This document shows positions 1 to 6,781 of a stretch of 6,932 nucleotides of DNA, piece by piece; position 1 is the stretch's first letter; every line of letters starts with the position of its first letter. The position numbers and the translations under genes are program-made. Origin of the DNA: Tannerella sp. (lineage in GTDB: Bacteria; Bacteroidota; Bacteroidia; Bacteroidales; Tannerellaceae). The stretch is taken from the NCBI GenBank assembly GCA_031279875.1, contig JAITHS010000226.1, positions 1 to 6,932 on the forward strand, given 5' to 3'. The notes under the pieces are model-generated. The model was given only the letters and a program-made list of their open reading frames with translations, was not told where the DNA came from and searched no databases.

Positions 1-627
1 AAAAGTTTTCTTGATGAACCCGGCGACCTTGACACTGCGCCTCCCGAAGGCTTTCTCTATCAGGCTGGATACCTGACCGTAAGAGAGCAAATAGGCGACA
101 AATTCGTTCTCGACTATCCTAACACAGAAGTGTTGAATGCAATGTCGGCGCTGCTGGCGCAGAACATCCTGACGGCCGAAAATACTTTTGGTAATCTGCA
201 GCAACTCATGTTGCGTGCTATGGAGAAAAAAGACGCAAACAGGATAAAGATTATACTCAACGCGCTTTTAGCAAGCATCCCTTACGATGATTTTACAAAA
301 GCAGGGCAAATGAATATCATAATGAACGATTATCCGTTTCAGGTGCAGGAATGGCTCTACCGCTCCACCATTCTTGCTTTCTTTCGCGGCTGTGGCGTGG
401 CTACGGTTGCCGAAATGCACACCAATCTCGGACGCCCCGACTTGGTAATATCATACTTAGGAAATACTTTTGTTATCGAACTGAAAGTGGCGTACAAACC
501 GGAAGACATTCCCGCCAAACTCGCAGAAGCCGATAAGCAGATAAAATCAAAAAACTATCTCACTCCCTATCCCGACGCAATTGCGCTGGCAATGGTGATA
601 GACGATACAAAAAGACAAATACATTAG
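1..627 (+). CDS. AAA-ATPase-like / PD-(D/E)XK nuclease (DUF1703 family), C-terminal part
   Basis: This is the last 208 codons of a gene whose start lies before the window; the frame is open from base 1 to the TAG at 625-627. The family normally has an N-terminal P-loop ATPase-like domain and a C-terminal PD-(D/E)XK nuclease domain, and only the junction and nuclease part are seen here. The first codons read FLYQAGYLTV and then FVLDYPN, matching the segment that usually joins the two domains. The nuclease core is visible: GRPD (Asp at 439-441), a beta-hairpin, then IELK (Glu 478-480, Lys 484-486), giving the D-x(n)-ExK catalytic pattern, followed by ADKQIKSKNY and a final strand. The catalytic residues look intact, so this is a truncated view of a probably whole gene. 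The GTG at 130 is internal and not the start. The biological role of the family is not established; DNA cleavage is inferred from the motif. Confidence 0.88.
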   Translation, partial: KSFLDEPGDLDTAPPEGFLYQAGYLTVREQIGDKFVLDYPNTEVLNAMSALLAQNILTAENTFGNLQQLMLRAMEKKDANRIKIILNALLASIPYDDFTKAGQMNIIMNDYPFQVQEWLYRSTILAFFRGCGVATVAEMHTNLGRPDLVISYLGNTFVIELKVAYKPEDIPAKLAEADKQIKSKNYLTPYPDAIALAMVIDDTKRQIH

Positions 628-726
628 TGGTTAGTGTCATTACCTATCGTTTAGTGCTATCATGCTTTCAAAAAAAATATTTTTCGGTTTTATCGGACAA
701 TAGCGGTTTTTAAGCATAAAAATACT

Positions 727-734
727 TATTTTTG
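727..734 (+). promoter_or_regulatory. Putative Bacteroidota -7 promoter box for the polyene operon
   Basis: TATTTTTG fits the Bacteroidota sigma-ABfr -7 consensus TAnnTTTG exactly. It lies 20 nt before the ATG at 755, so transcription would start around 740 and leave a leader of only about 15 nt. No good TTTG -33 element stands 19-21 bp upstream; that position reads GCGGTT. The upstream stretch 662-690 is very A/T-rich and may act as an UP-like element. The gap 628-754 holds nothing else I can support: no clear terminator follows the upstream gene. Confidence 0.5.
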
Positions 735-754
735 CACTCTCATAATGTATCAAA

Positions 755-1975
755 ATGAACAAAAGAGTAGTAATTACGGGGATAGGAATTTATTCATGTC
801 TCGGCAAAAACATTGATGAAGTGCAGCAATCGCTCTATGACGGAAAGTCGGGCATCGTGTTCGATCCTGCACGAAAGGAAGCCGGTTTCAGGTCGGCGCT
901 TACGGCAAGTATCGGCGTTCCGGAATTGAAAAAAGAACTGTCCCGCAGCCAGCGCATCACAATGCCTGAACAAGCTAAATACGCTTATGTGGCAACAAAA
1001 GAAGCGTTGCTTAACGCACGTTTGGAGCAGGATTACATCGATAGCCGTCAAACGGGGATTTTTTACAGCAACGACAGCAGCGCTGCCGCAGTAGTAAGCA
1101 GTACCGACGTGATGCGTGAGAAGCGCGACACAACGCTCATCGGCTCGGGCGCAATTTTTCAATCGATGAACTCTACGGTTACGATGAATCTTGCGGGCAT
1201 CTTTCACTTTAAAGGCATCAATATGACCGTTTCGGCTGCCTGTGCCGGTGGTTCGCACGCTATCGGGATGGGAGCGATGCTTATCCGTAACGGTTTGCAG
1301 GATATAGTCGTTTGCGGCGGCGCACAAGAGATAAACGCTTATGCGACAGGCAGTTTCGACGGTATAAGCGCTTTTTCCGTTCGCGAAGATTTTCCGACAA
1401 AGGCTTCTCGACCGTTCGACCGCGACCGCGACGGATTAGTACCCGGTGGCGGCGCGGCGACCGTTATCCTCGAAAGTTACGATACGGCTGTAAAACGCGG
1501 CGCGCCGATACTCGCAGAGGTTCTCGGATACGGCTTTTCGTCTAACGGCGAACATATCTCGACGCCAAGTGCCGAAGGACAGATACGGTCGCTTGAAATG
1601 GCTGTTAATCAGGCCGGTATCTCGCTCAAAGACATCGGCTATATCAATGCTCATGCCACTTCTACGCCCGTTGGCGACAGCATCGAAGCGCTTGCAATAG
1701 ATTCCGTATTCGGTTCTTACAAGCCGGAAGTTACTTCCACCAAGTCGCAAACAGGACACGAAATGTGGATGGCAGGCGCCAGCGAGATTGTTTATTCAAT
1801 GCTGATGATGAAAAACGATTTCATCGCCGCCAATCTCAATTTCGAGAACCCCGACGAAGCGTCGGCAGCACTCAATATCCCCGCTCAAAGAGTTGCAAAA
1901 CATTTTGACATTTTCTTGTCAAATTCGTTTGGCTTCGGCGGAACAAACTCAACATTAATAATCGGAAATTTATGA
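755..1975 (+). CDS. Beta-ketoacyl-ACP synthase, FabB/FabF type (aryl polyene / flexirubin-like)
   Basis: A 406-residue condensing enzyme that would join malonyl-ACP to an ACP-bound acyl chain in the cytoplasm. It starts with the typical KS strand RVVITGIG at residues 4-11. The nucleophile is Cys163 in VSAACAGG. The catalytic partners are His300 (NAHATSTPVGD), Lys330 (TSTKSQTG) and His335 (TGHEMWMAGASE), close to the spacing of E. coli FabB (C163, H298, K328, H333). The C-terminal FGFGGTN loop is at 392-398. The set is complete, so this is an active KS and not a chain-length factor. The EMWMAGASE segment after His335 differs from the SLGAAG-type sequence of housekeeping FabB/FabF. First gene of a four-gene operon; its TGA overlaps the next ATG by 4 bp. 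The ATG at 755 is the natural start, 20 nt after a -7 box, without a Shine-Dalgarno sequence. The pathway is inferred from the neighbours, and a role in ordinary fatty acid synthesis cannot be fully excluded. Confidence 0.92.
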   Translation: MNKRVVITGIGIYSCLGKNIDEVQQSLYDGKSGIVFDPARKEAGFRSALTASIGVPELKKELSRSQRITMPEQAKYAYVATKEALLNARLEQDYIDSRQTGIFYSNDSSAAAVVSSTDVMREKRDTTLIGSGAIFQSMNSTVTMNLAGIFHFKGINMTVSAACAGGSHAIGMGAMLIRNGLQDIVVCGGAQEINAYATGSFDGISAFSVREDFPTKASRPFDRDRDGLVPGGGAATVILESYDTAVKRGAPILAEVLGYGFSSNGEHISTPSAEGQIRSLEMAVNQAGISLKDIGYINAHATSTPVGDSIEALAIDSVFGSYKPEVTSTKSQTGHEMWMAGASEIVYSMLMMKNDFIAANLNFENPDEASAALNIPAQRVAKHFDIFLSNSFGFGGTNSTLIIGNL

Positions 1976-2868
1976 TTACCAGCGAAGATATTAAGACGCT
2001 TATTCCGCAACGCGAACCGATGTTGATGATTGATAAATTGTGTAAAATCGATTATAATTCGGCCGATACAAAATTCAGAGTCCGGAAGAATTGTTTGTTT
2101 GTAAACGATTACCGACATTTGGACGTAGAAGGTTTGCTCGAAAATATCGCCCAGAGCGCGGCGACGATTGTCGGTAATAATGCTTTAAAAGAAAATAAAG
2201 CCGTACCGATAGGATTACTTGGCGAGATAAGCAAGTGCCTATTTTGGCAGATGCCACATGTCGGCGAAGTTGTGCGCACTAACATAAGCATCATCACGGA
2301 AGCGCTCGGAGTGATGTTGATTCAATCGTCATCATACCGCAAAAATGATGTTCTTTGCGCTTCCACAAAGATGAAAATTGCCGCCGCACATAACCTTTGT
2401 AATAGTATATGCAAAGATGATGCTAACATATCATCGACAGTATGCAAAGATAATGCTAACATTTTGCCAACTGTATGCAAAGATTTCAGCAAAATAGTTT
2501 CTTTTGAGAGAAGCGACCGCCAGGCTGTTTTTGATATTATCCTGCTGCCGGAATGCGATATTTATCGCGGTCATTTTCCCGACTTCCCTGTTGCGCCCGG
2601 AGTGTTTAATCTCCGTCTGTTGCGTGAGTGTGTGGAAATTCTTGCAGGCATGCCGATGAAGTTTTTTGAAATCTGCAAATGCCGTTTTAACGCTTTTATC
2701 AAGATGAATGCCGCCAAGCGTGTACGTTTAAAAATAAGCTACGTTGTTGTCGGCGATGCTTATCATCTTCTCGCAACGCTTGAAGATTTTCACGACAACA
2801 CTAATTATATGGATTTTACAGGAATATTAGAGCACGATTATGTTGCAAAGAAGAAGAAAACAATATGA
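1972..2868 (+). CDS. Double hot-dog 3-hydroxyacyl-ACP dehydratase, ApeP-like domain fused to ApeI/FabZ-like domain
   Basis: A 298-residue protein made of two hot-dog domains. The N-terminal domain (about 5-140) has LIPQREPMLMIDK at 10-22 and LLENIAQSAAT at 55-65, like the ApeP-type dehydratases of aryl polyene clusters. Residues 145-177 form a linker of three 11-residue repeats. The C-terminal domain (about 178-290) has YRGHFPDFPVAPGV at 198-211, the FabZ/ApeI motif with catalytic His201. FabZ has its acidic residue 14 positions after that His; here the position is Arg215. In the N domain Glu57 (LLENIAQ) matches the FabZ acid (LEAMAQ), but the HFP loop is missing. The two domains may therefore share one active site. 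Most hot-dog dehydratases are about 150 residues and single-domain, so the length fits a fusion. Predicted role: dehydration of 3-hydroxyacyl-ACP to extend a conjugated polyene, in the cytoplasm. Both ends overlap neighbours by 4 bp (ATGA), implying coupled translation. Confidence 0.82.
   Translation: MITSEDIKTLIPQREPMLMIDKLCKIDYNSADTKFRVRKNCLFVNDYRHLDVEGLLENIAQSAATIVGNNALKENKAVPIGLLGEISKCLFWQMPHVGEVVRTNISIITEALGVMLIQSSSYRKNDVLCASTKMKIAAAHNLCNSICKDDANISSTVCKDNANILPTVCKDFSKIVSFERSDRQAVFDIILLPECDIYRGHFPDFPVAPGVFNLRLLRECVEILAGMPMKFFEICKCRFNAFIKMNAAKRVRLKISYVVVGDAYHLLATLEDFHDNTNYMDFTGILEHDYVAKKKKTI
2404..2502 (+). repeat. Three 33-bp tandem repeats coding an 11-residue CKD linker repeat
   Basis: The core TATGCAAAGAT occurs at 2408, 2441 and 2474, exactly 33 bp apart. 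Each unit codes for (S/T)(I/V)CKDx(A/S)(N/K)Ixx: residues 145-155, 156-166 and 167-177 of the double hot-dog protein. By hand count units 1 and 2 match at 24 of 33 bases and units 2 and 3 at 20 of 33. The period keeps the frame, so copy number can change without breaking the gene. The repeat lies precisely between the two hot-dog domains. Confidence 0.85.
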
Positions 2869-5318
2869 CAAATTTTTTTATCACCGTATATCATTATTTT
2901 AAAGTTCATAAGATAGCATTATACCTGTTGATGGTCGTAACGATAATATTCTTCGTTTTTACAGGTCTGAAACTCGCTTATGATGAGGAATTTACGGCGC
3001 TCTTCCCGCTTTCGGAAGCAGGAACGGCGAAAATTGCGTTTTCGGAACTCAAAGTCAAAGACCGCATCACGGTTCAGATATTTTCACCAGCCGGAAACGC
3101 CTCTGCCAACGCCGACCCTGACATTCTTGTCGAAGCAGCAGATACTTTTGTAAGATTGATGCTCGAAAACTCAAACTCCTCAACGCAACTCACGCCCGAC
3201 AATTTCCTTTATCGCCTTGACGACGACGTTATGCAACAAGCAATGTCTTTTGTCATCGAAAATGTTGCTCCGATGGTTGACACTGCGTTTTACGGCTCGA
3301 TAATGCCGTCATTGACAAGAGACGCTATTTTTGCACAAATGGCTCATAACAAGAATGTTATATCATCTCCCGAAGGCATGATTTTGGCGCGGATAATGAG
3401 ATATGACCCGCTGGGTTTTCGCGACAAAATTATGCCGCAGCAAAATCTCCTGCACTCCCAAACGCTATATGCCAATCACATTTTTACGCCCGATACGACT
3501 GTTGCTCTGATATTTATCACTCCCGAATTTTTGTCGTTCGATTTGGAAGAAGGAGCAAAATTAATCAGCCTTATAGAACGGACATCGGCTGAAATTAAAG
3601 CCCGATACCCCGATTTGGAAGCGCTTTTTCACGGCCCGCCGGTAAGAGGCGTTTATAATTCCCGACAAATAAAACGCGACCTTACAACAACCATCGGCAT
3701 CTCGCTCATACTCGTATGTTTGCTGATAGCCGTCTGTTTTCGTAACAAATCAACGTTGCCGATGTTGCTGCTTCCGGTCGTTTACGGCACGTTTTTTGCT
3801 CTGTCGCTGATTTTTTTAATCAAAGGTTCAGTATCGCTCATGTCGCTTGGGATTGGGGCGGTTGTGCTGGGCGTCTCAATAAGTTATTGCCTGCATCTGC
3901 TGACGCATTTCAAGTATGTCAACGACGCCGAAACTGTCCTCAAAGACGAAACCAAACCGGTCATTCTCGGCAGCCTGACAACAGTCGGAGCCTTTGCCGG
4001 TCTGCTTTTTACGCGCTCGGCGCTGTTGAGCGACTTCGGACTTTTCGCCCTTCTGTCGATGGTCGGCACTACGCTCACTTGCCTTGTCGTTTTGCCGCAA
4101 TTTTTTCGTTATGTCAAAAATAGACGTAATGAAAAGGCTTTCAAGATATTAGACCGTATTAATGCCTTTCCTCTCGAACGTTATAAATGGATACATATAG
4201 TTACGTTAATTGTCTTTGCAGCAAGTTTTTACGCATCTTTCAGCGTTGAGTTCGACCCAAATATCCGCAATCTCGGCTATTATGAGCCGCAAATGCTGCG
4301 GTCGATGGAACTCTACGACACCAAAACGGCTCATGGCGCTACCGTCAACTATTACGCCGTAACGGGAGATACGCCCGAAGAAGCGCTGACGCTCAATTCG
4401 GGCGTCGGTAAAATCTGCGATTCGTTGCTCACGGCGGGCTACATCAACGACTTCAGCAACGCTTCCATGCTGCTTATTCCCGAAAACGAGCAGTTGAAGC
4501 GTATCGAAGCGTGGAAAACATTTTTTAACGATAGCCGCATCACCGAACTGCGTAACAATCTGACGGATGCCGCACGCGCTAACGGCTTCAAACCGGAAAT
4601 GTTTGACCCGTTTTTTGAGATGTTATCAAAAAATTATCAGCCTGTTAAAATATATGAAGAAACGTTTTTGCCTGATAATCTGACCGGTACGATGTTTGAA
4701 AAAACCGACGACAAGTATCTCATTTATACCGCCGTAATTATCGACGAAGAAAACGTTACAGCAGTTAACGACTTGCTCGCTGCACAGCCTAACGTTATCG
4801 TTGCCGACCCGATTTATTACGCGACAGGCATTGTACGTATGTTACACGACGATTTTAACACTATTTTGGGTATATCTTCGGCGTTCGTCTTCCTGACTTT
4901 GCTGCTCGCTTTTCGCAGTTTGCCGCTGGCTGTAATCGCTTTCCTGCCTATGGCGATGAGTTGGTACATTGTTCTCGGAATGATGTCGATGCTCGGACTG
5001 CAACTCAACCTCGTCAACATCCTCATTTCTACTTTCATCTTCGGCATAGGTGTTGATTACAGCATTTTCGTCATGCAGGGGTTGCTTGCCGACGCTCGCG
5101 GCGAAAACAATCGCCTCATCGTTTATCACAAAACGGCGATACTTCTGTCGGCTATTATCCTGCTAATCAGCATATCATCGCTCATGTTTGCCACCCATCA
5201 AGCCCTCTCGTCGGTAGGCATAGCCACCCTTATCGGCATGACGTCCAGCATCCTCATTTCTTACACATTAGAGCCGTTTTTGTTTAATCTCTGGATGAAA
5301 AAAAGGAGGCGCAAATGA
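2865..5318 (+). CDS. MMPL/RND-superfamily transporter, probable polyene-lipid exporter
   Basis: An 817-residue inner-membrane protein with the RND two-half plan. TM1 is about 17-38, a large periplasmic domain spans about 39-270, and TM2-TM6 fall near 274-292, 298-319, 323-346, 366-384 and 389-414. TM7 is about 441-461, a second periplasmic domain spans about 462-662, and TM8-TM12 fall near 666-684, 686-707, 714-737, 757-776 and 784-811. The proton-relay motif of the second half is present (GIGVDY, Asp731-Tyr732). The matching place in the first half reads GVSISY, with Ser340 in place of Asp. The basic tail KKRRRK fits a cytoplasmic C-terminus. Proteins of this type accompany aryl polyene clusters and are thought to move the lipid-linked product outward; that role is inferred. 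No periplasmic adaptor or outer-membrane channel gene is next to it, which is usual for MMPL but not for drug-efflux RND systems. It overlaps both neighbours by 4 bp. Confidence 0.88.
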   Translation: MTNFFITVYHYFKVHKIALYLLMVVTIIFFVFTGLKLAYDEEFTALFPLSEAGTAKIAFSELKVKDRITVQIFSPAGNASANADPDILVEAADTFVRLMLENSNSSTQLTPDNFLYRLDDDVMQQAMSFVIENVAPMVDTAFYGSIMPSLTRDAIFAQMAHNKNVISSPEGMILARIMRYDPLGFRDKIMPQQNLLHSQTLYANHIFTPDTTVALIFITPEFLSFDLEEGAKLISLIERTSAEIKARYPDLEALFHGPPVRGVYNSRQIKRDLTTTIGISLILVCLLIAVCFRNKSTLPMLLLPVVYGTFFALSLIFLIKGSVSLMSLGIGAVVLGVSISYCLHLLTHFKYVNDAETVLKDETKPVILGSLTTVGAFAGLLFTRSALLSDFGLFALLSMVGTTLTCLVVLPQFFRYVKNRRNEKAFKILDRINAFPLERYKWIHIVTLIVFAASFYASFSVEFDPNIRNLGYYEPQMLRSMELYDTKTAHGATVNYYAVTGDTPEEALTLNSGVGKICDSLLTAGYINDFSNASMLLIPENEQLKRIEAWKTFFNDSRITELRNNLTDAARANGFKPEMFDPFFEMLSKNYQPVKIYEETFLPDNLTGTMFEKTDDKYLIYTAVIIDEENVTAVNDLLAAQPNVIVADPIYYATGIVRMLHDDFNTILGISSAFVFLTLLLAFRSLPLAVIAFLPMAMSWYIVLGMMSMLGLQLNLVNILISTFIFGIGVDYSIFVMQGLLADARGENNRLIVYHKTAILLSAIILLISISSLMFATHQALSSVGIATLIGMTSSILISYTLEPFLFNLWMKKRRRK
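5302..5309 (+). promoter_or_regulatory. Strong Shine-Dalgarno sequence inside the end of the transporter gene
   Basis: AAAGGAGG ends 5 nt before the ATG at 5315 and supports that start for the oxidoreductase. It overlaps the Lys-Arg-Arg codons at the end of the transporter, whose TGA overlaps the ATG. The other two overlap junctions in the operon have only weak purine runs (GGAAA before 1972, AGAAGAAG before 2865), so this one stands out in a genome type that rarely uses Shine-Dalgarno pairing. Confidence 0.65.
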
Positions 5319-6781
5319 AACGGGTTATCGTAATCGGTAGCGGTTTGGGGGGCTTGCAGTGCGGATATATCATGTCGAAACGCGGAATGAAAGTAACGGT
5401 TTTGGAAAAACACTCGCAAGCGGGCGGCTGTTTGCAATCGTTTCGTCGCGGCAATTACGTCTTCGATACCGGCTTTCACTACGTCGGCGGGCTTGACGAG
5501 GGACAACCGCTTTACCGACTGTTCGACTTTTTCGGTTTGACGCACCTCCAATGGGTGCGGCTCGACGAAAACGGTTTCGACGAGGTTGTTTTCGGCGACA
5601 AATCTTATTTGTTGCCTAACGGTTACAACCGTTTTGTCGATGCTCTCGCTCAATATTTCCCGCATCAACACAGCAATCTGCGACAATATACCGAGATATT
5701 GAAACAGGTCGGCAATAATATCTTCGACATCAATACGCAGGATATTTTCAGCAACGGTTCGGCTTTTGGTCAATCGGCGTCATCGTTTGTTAATCAGACG
5801 ATTACCGATCCGCTGTTGAGAAATGTCTTATCCGGCGCGTCGCTCACAATGGAACTCAAACCCGACTCCTTGCCGCTCTACACTTTTGCTCAAATCAACT
5901 CTTCCTACATCCAAAGCGCATGGCGACTGCGCGGCGGAAGTTCGCAAATCATTGATTCTCTGGTTAAATCAATCGAAAACAACGGCGGAATAGTACGTAC
6001 AAGCGCCGAAGTTACCGAACTAATCGAAAACAACGGCGTCATAACATCTGCCGTCGTTAACGGCGAAGAACGCCTCGAAGCCGACTGTTTCATCGCCGAT
6101 ACGCATCCTTCCGTAGCTGTCAACTTGGTGCGTAACAGCACCAAAATCCGCAAAATATTCCGCTCGCGCATCAACAGCCTCGCAAATACTTTCGGAATAT
6201 TTACCGTCCACCTCGCCCTCAAACCTAATACCGTGCGCTATCGAAATCGTAATATCCATATCCATAAATCCGACAATGTATGGAAACTTTATGATTACAT
6301 TCATGACAACATTAATGCTTACATAATGTTGTCATTTCAACCCCCAAATGACAACTCAATGTTTACAAACAACATCGATATCCTTACAATCATGTATAGC
6401 GAAGAAGTAGAGCAATGGCGAAATACGACTATCGGCAAGCGCGGTGCCGATTACAGCGACTACAAACGCCTGAAAGCCGACGCCTGCGTGCGTTTAGCCG
6501 CCGAATATCTCCCCGAACTCAACAACGCCATCGACCGGACACATTCCAGCAGTTCGCTGACATGGCGCGACTATACCGGCTCGCCCAACGGCTCCGCTTA
6601 CGGCATCCGCAAAGACTGTAACGCCCTGCATACCACCGTATTATCGCCCCGCACACCCATCCCCAACCTCTTACTGACCGGTCAAAACCTCAACGTACAC
6701 GGCATCCTCGGCGTCTCAATGACCGCCTTCCTTACCTGCAACGAACCAATCCCCAACCCTTGTCCCCTTGTCCCCTCATAA
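5315..6781 (+). CDS. CrtI/CrtISO/RetSat-like FAD-dependent oxidoreductase
   Basis: A 488-residue flavoprotein of the phytoene desaturase / carotenoid isomerase / retinol saturase superfamily. The N-terminal Rossmann motif is VIGSGLGG at 6-13, the acidic residue that ends the second strand is Glu31 (VLEKHSQAGG), and the substrate-side segment FDTGFHYVGG spans 50-59. The central RGGSSQIIDSL at 206-216 and the C-terminal FAD signature LTGQNLNVHGILGVSMTA at 454-471 are both complete. The length is normal for the family. No isoprenoid pathway gene is nearby and the neighbours make polyketide-type chains, so the likely substrate is a conjugated polyene acyl chain and not a carotene. The reaction (desaturation, saturation or isomerisation) cannot be read from sequence. 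Last gene of the operon, with a strong Shine-Dalgarno sequence and a 4-bp overlap with the transporter gene. The last seven residues (482-488, PCPLVPS) and the TAA stop come from a C-rich tandem repeat and look added on. Confidence 0.88.
   Translation: MKRVIVIGSGLGGLQCGYIMSKRGMKVTVLEKHSQAGGCLQSFRRGNYVFDTGFHYVGGLDEGQPLYRLFDFFGLTHLQWVRLDENGFDEVVFGDKSYLLPNGYNRFVDALAQYFPHQHSNLRQYTEILKQVGNNIFDINTQDIFSNGSAFGQSASSFVNQTITDPLLRNVLSGASLTMELKPDSLPLYTFAQINSSYIQSAWRLRGGSSQIIDSLVKSIENNGGIVRTSAEVTELIENNGVITSAVVNGEERLEADCFIADTHPSVAVNLVRNSTKIRKIFRSRINSLANTFGIFTVHLALKPNTVRYRNRNIHIHKSDNVWKLYDYIHDNINAYIMLSFQPPNDNSMFTNNIDILTIMYSEEVEQWRNTTIGKRGADYSDYKRLKADACVRLAAEYLPELNNAIDRTHSSSSLTWRDYTGSPNGSAYGIRKDCNALHTTVLSPRTPIPNLLLTGQNLNVHGILGVSMTAFLTCNEPIPNPCPLVPS
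5971..6038 (+). repeat. 17-bp perfect direct repeat inside the oxidoreductase gene
   Basis: AATCGAAAACAACGGCG occurs at 5971-5987 and again at 6022-6038, 51 bp (17 codons) apart and in the same frame, coding IENNGG and IENNGV on either side of a short strand. It may be simple codon convergence in a loop-rich part of the FAD domain. A 51-bp deletion or duplication between the copies would keep the frame. Confidence 0.6.
6303..6355 (+). repeat. Three-armed overlapping inverted repeat (alternative hairpins) inside a CDS
   Basis: Arm A ATGACAACATTA (6303-6314) is perfectly complementary to TAATGTTGTCAT (6324-6335), a 12-bp stem with a 9-nt loop. The middle arm, read as GTTGTCATTT (6328-6337), is also perfectly complementary to AAATGACAAC (6346-6355), a 10-bp stem with an 8-nt loop. 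The middle arm can pair with either side but not with both. The element lies in a locally A/T-rich part of the oxidoreductase gene. Confidence 0.8.
6751..6775 (-). other. Putative G-quadruplex motif on the minus strand at the operon end
   Basis: Read on the minus strand this segment is GGGG, loop ACAA, GGGG, loop ACAA, GGG, loop TT, GGGG. It satisfies the G3+N1-7 four-tract pattern with short loops of 4, 4 and 2 nt. It covers the last codons of the oxidoreductase on the template strand, just before the TAA. Folding is predicted from the pattern only. Confidence 0.6.

Noticed and set aside
130..627. GTG at 130 as the start of a small 165-residue gene.
   Set aside because: The frame is open back to base 1 and codes for conserved family sequence (FLYQAGYLTV), so the real gene starts before the window.
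628..645. Possible hairpin GGTTAGTG/TCATTACC after the first gene as a terminator.
   Set aside because: The stem has several mismatches, almost no loop and no T-run right after it.
673..684. Palindrome AAAAATATTTTT upstream of the operon as an operator.
   Set aside because: It is a low-complexity A/T run and more likely part of an A/T-rich promoter region.
794..1327. Minus-strand open frame of 177 codons opposite the ketosynthase gene.
   Set aside because: It is a shadow of a clearly real gene with full catalytic motifs; the minus-strand product shows no recognisable domain.
5261..5773. Minus-strand open frame of 170 codons opposite the transporter end and oxidoreductase start.
   Set aside because: It lies across two well-supported plus-strand genes and shows no known domain, so it is a shadow.
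5315..6781. Carotenoid biosynthesis locus, because of the CrtI-like protein.
   Set aside because: No phytoene synthase, prenyl synthase or cyclase is present, and the co-operonic genes act on ACP-bound acyl chains.
755..6781. Ladderane-type lipid cluster, which also combines KS, FabZ-like and CrtI-like proteins.
   Set aside because: The ApeP/ApeI-like dehydratase and MMPL transporter fit aryl polyene/flexirubin pathways better, and no radical SAM gene or second desaturase is seen; it remains a weaker alternative.
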